NCBI RefSeq assembly: GCF_900157365.1
Contig: NZ_FUEZ01000004.1
Coordinates: 1,041,066-1,105,065 of the forward strand
Direction of reading: 5' to 3'
From: Mycobacterium numidiamassiliense
GTDB lineage: Bacteria > Actinomycetota > Actinomycetes > Mycobacteriales > Mycobacteriaceae
Length of the DNA: 64,000 nt
Each line of letters starts with the position of its first letter. The stretch's first letter is position 1. Position numbers and translations under genes: made by a program. Below are positions 63,714 through 64,000 of this stretch, piece after piece. The notes below the pieces were generated by a model that saw nothing but the letters and a program-made list of their open reading frames with translations, was not told where the DNA came from and made no database searches.

Positions 63714-64000
63714 ATGATGAGTGCCCAATTCCAGATCCATGCTGAGTCGTTCCGCTCGGTCCTCATCGAGATGGTCTACTGCGAAAACGGCGCGGATATA
63801 GACACCACAGCCGGGCAGGACTACAAATCCATGGCCCACGGCAGCGCCTTCGTCTACCGACTTGACGGAAAAGACCGCCTGATCACCGCGCGACACAACG
63901 TGACTGGAAGACATTGGCAGACACACGAATTCATGGGCGGCTACCACATCGAGCCGACACACCTCCGAGTCATGTTCTTCAAGGACCCACCCGAAAAATG
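63714..64000 (+). CDS. Trypsin-like serine protease, N-terminal part (runs off the window)
   Basis: ATG 63714 has GAGAGGG 6 nt upstream. The 95 visible residues include GSAFVYRLDGKDRLITARHNV with the triad His61 in TARH, the mark of trypsin-like peptidases without signal peptide. The Asp and Ser parts lie outside. Together with the protease at 9870-10532 this gives two such genes, each in a different element. Confidence 0.7.
   Translation, partial: MMSAQFQIHAESFRSVLIEMVYCENGADIDTTAGQDYKSMAHGSAFVYRLDGKDRLITARHNVTGRHWQTHEFMGGYHIEPTHLRVMFFKDPPEK

Larger units (their letters stand above)
61367..64000. mobile_element. Second integrated element, left end
   Basis: It starts at the tRNA-Arg 3' fragment and continues past the right edge of the window. 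Genes are short, on one strand, coupled or closely spaced, and phage-like in size; no backbone gene appears. No integrase is visible in this part, so it should lie at the other end or beyond. Confidence 0.6.

Overview
The window comes from a Mycobacterium, most likely a slow-growing, non-tuberculosis species. The evidence is high-GC coding DNA and a long conserved backbone (about 21.1-50.4 kb) whose genes match, in order and strand, M. tuberculosis Rv0875c to Rv0914c. A mycobacterial 18-kDa-antigen type Hsp20, DUF732 proteins and a DUF4185 (GH183-like) cell-wall enzyme fit the same group. Several genes known from this stretch in M. tuberculosis (PPE13, Rv0888, Rv0890c-Rv0895, ctpE) are absent, so this is not M. 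tuberculosis itself. Assignments rest on my reading of translations, not on a database search.

Left part (1 to about 20.6 kb) is an integrated mobile element or island. Its right end is marked by a large serine integrase (19062-20600, minus) beside a glutathionyl-hydroquinone reductase gene that has lost its 5' part (20619-21113). The matching N-terminal half is not in the window, so the element runs off the left edge. Its cargo begins with signalling genes: the end of a class III nucleotide cyclase, a TIR-Ser/Thr kinase-TM fusion, an STPK with its own truncated copy, an EmbR-like OmpR/BTAD/FHA regulator, and a frameshifted FHA-cyclase. Defence-like pairs follow: DUF5131 with TcmP, a trypsin-like protease, and a divergent winged-helix/nitrilase-fold pair. 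Next come an operon of coupled small genes, a Phd-type antitoxin divergent from a membrane protein across a 21-bp tandem repeat, and small phage-type proteins.

The central backbone (21.1-50.4 kb) holds core metabolism and cell biology: DUF2771/MFS pair, DUF3027, MarR and TrmH/SpoU genes, SepH, SerC, a diiron oxygenase, FprB, citrate synthases CitA and GltA2 with pdxH between them, a carotenoid-type oxidoreductase, the arfABC operon, the PrrAB two-component system, AccD3, EchA6, a metallo-hydrolase, a beta-lactamase-fold lipoprotein, the Rv0909/Rv0910-like TA pair, a VOC gene with an in-frame stop, a carotenoid oxygenase and a thiolase-like protein.

The segment from 50.6 to 61.1 kb carries transport, envelope and stress genes: MHS transporter, DUF4185 enzyme, DUF732 protein, MalQ, FNT channel, DMT/YdcZ permease, Hsp20 and a low-affinity iron permease-like protein. 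At 61321-61366 lies a 46-bp 3' fragment of tRNA-Arg(CCT), a typical attachment-site scar. To its right (61.4-64 kb) a second element begins, with short coupled phage-like genes and, at the edge, the start of another trypsin-like protease.
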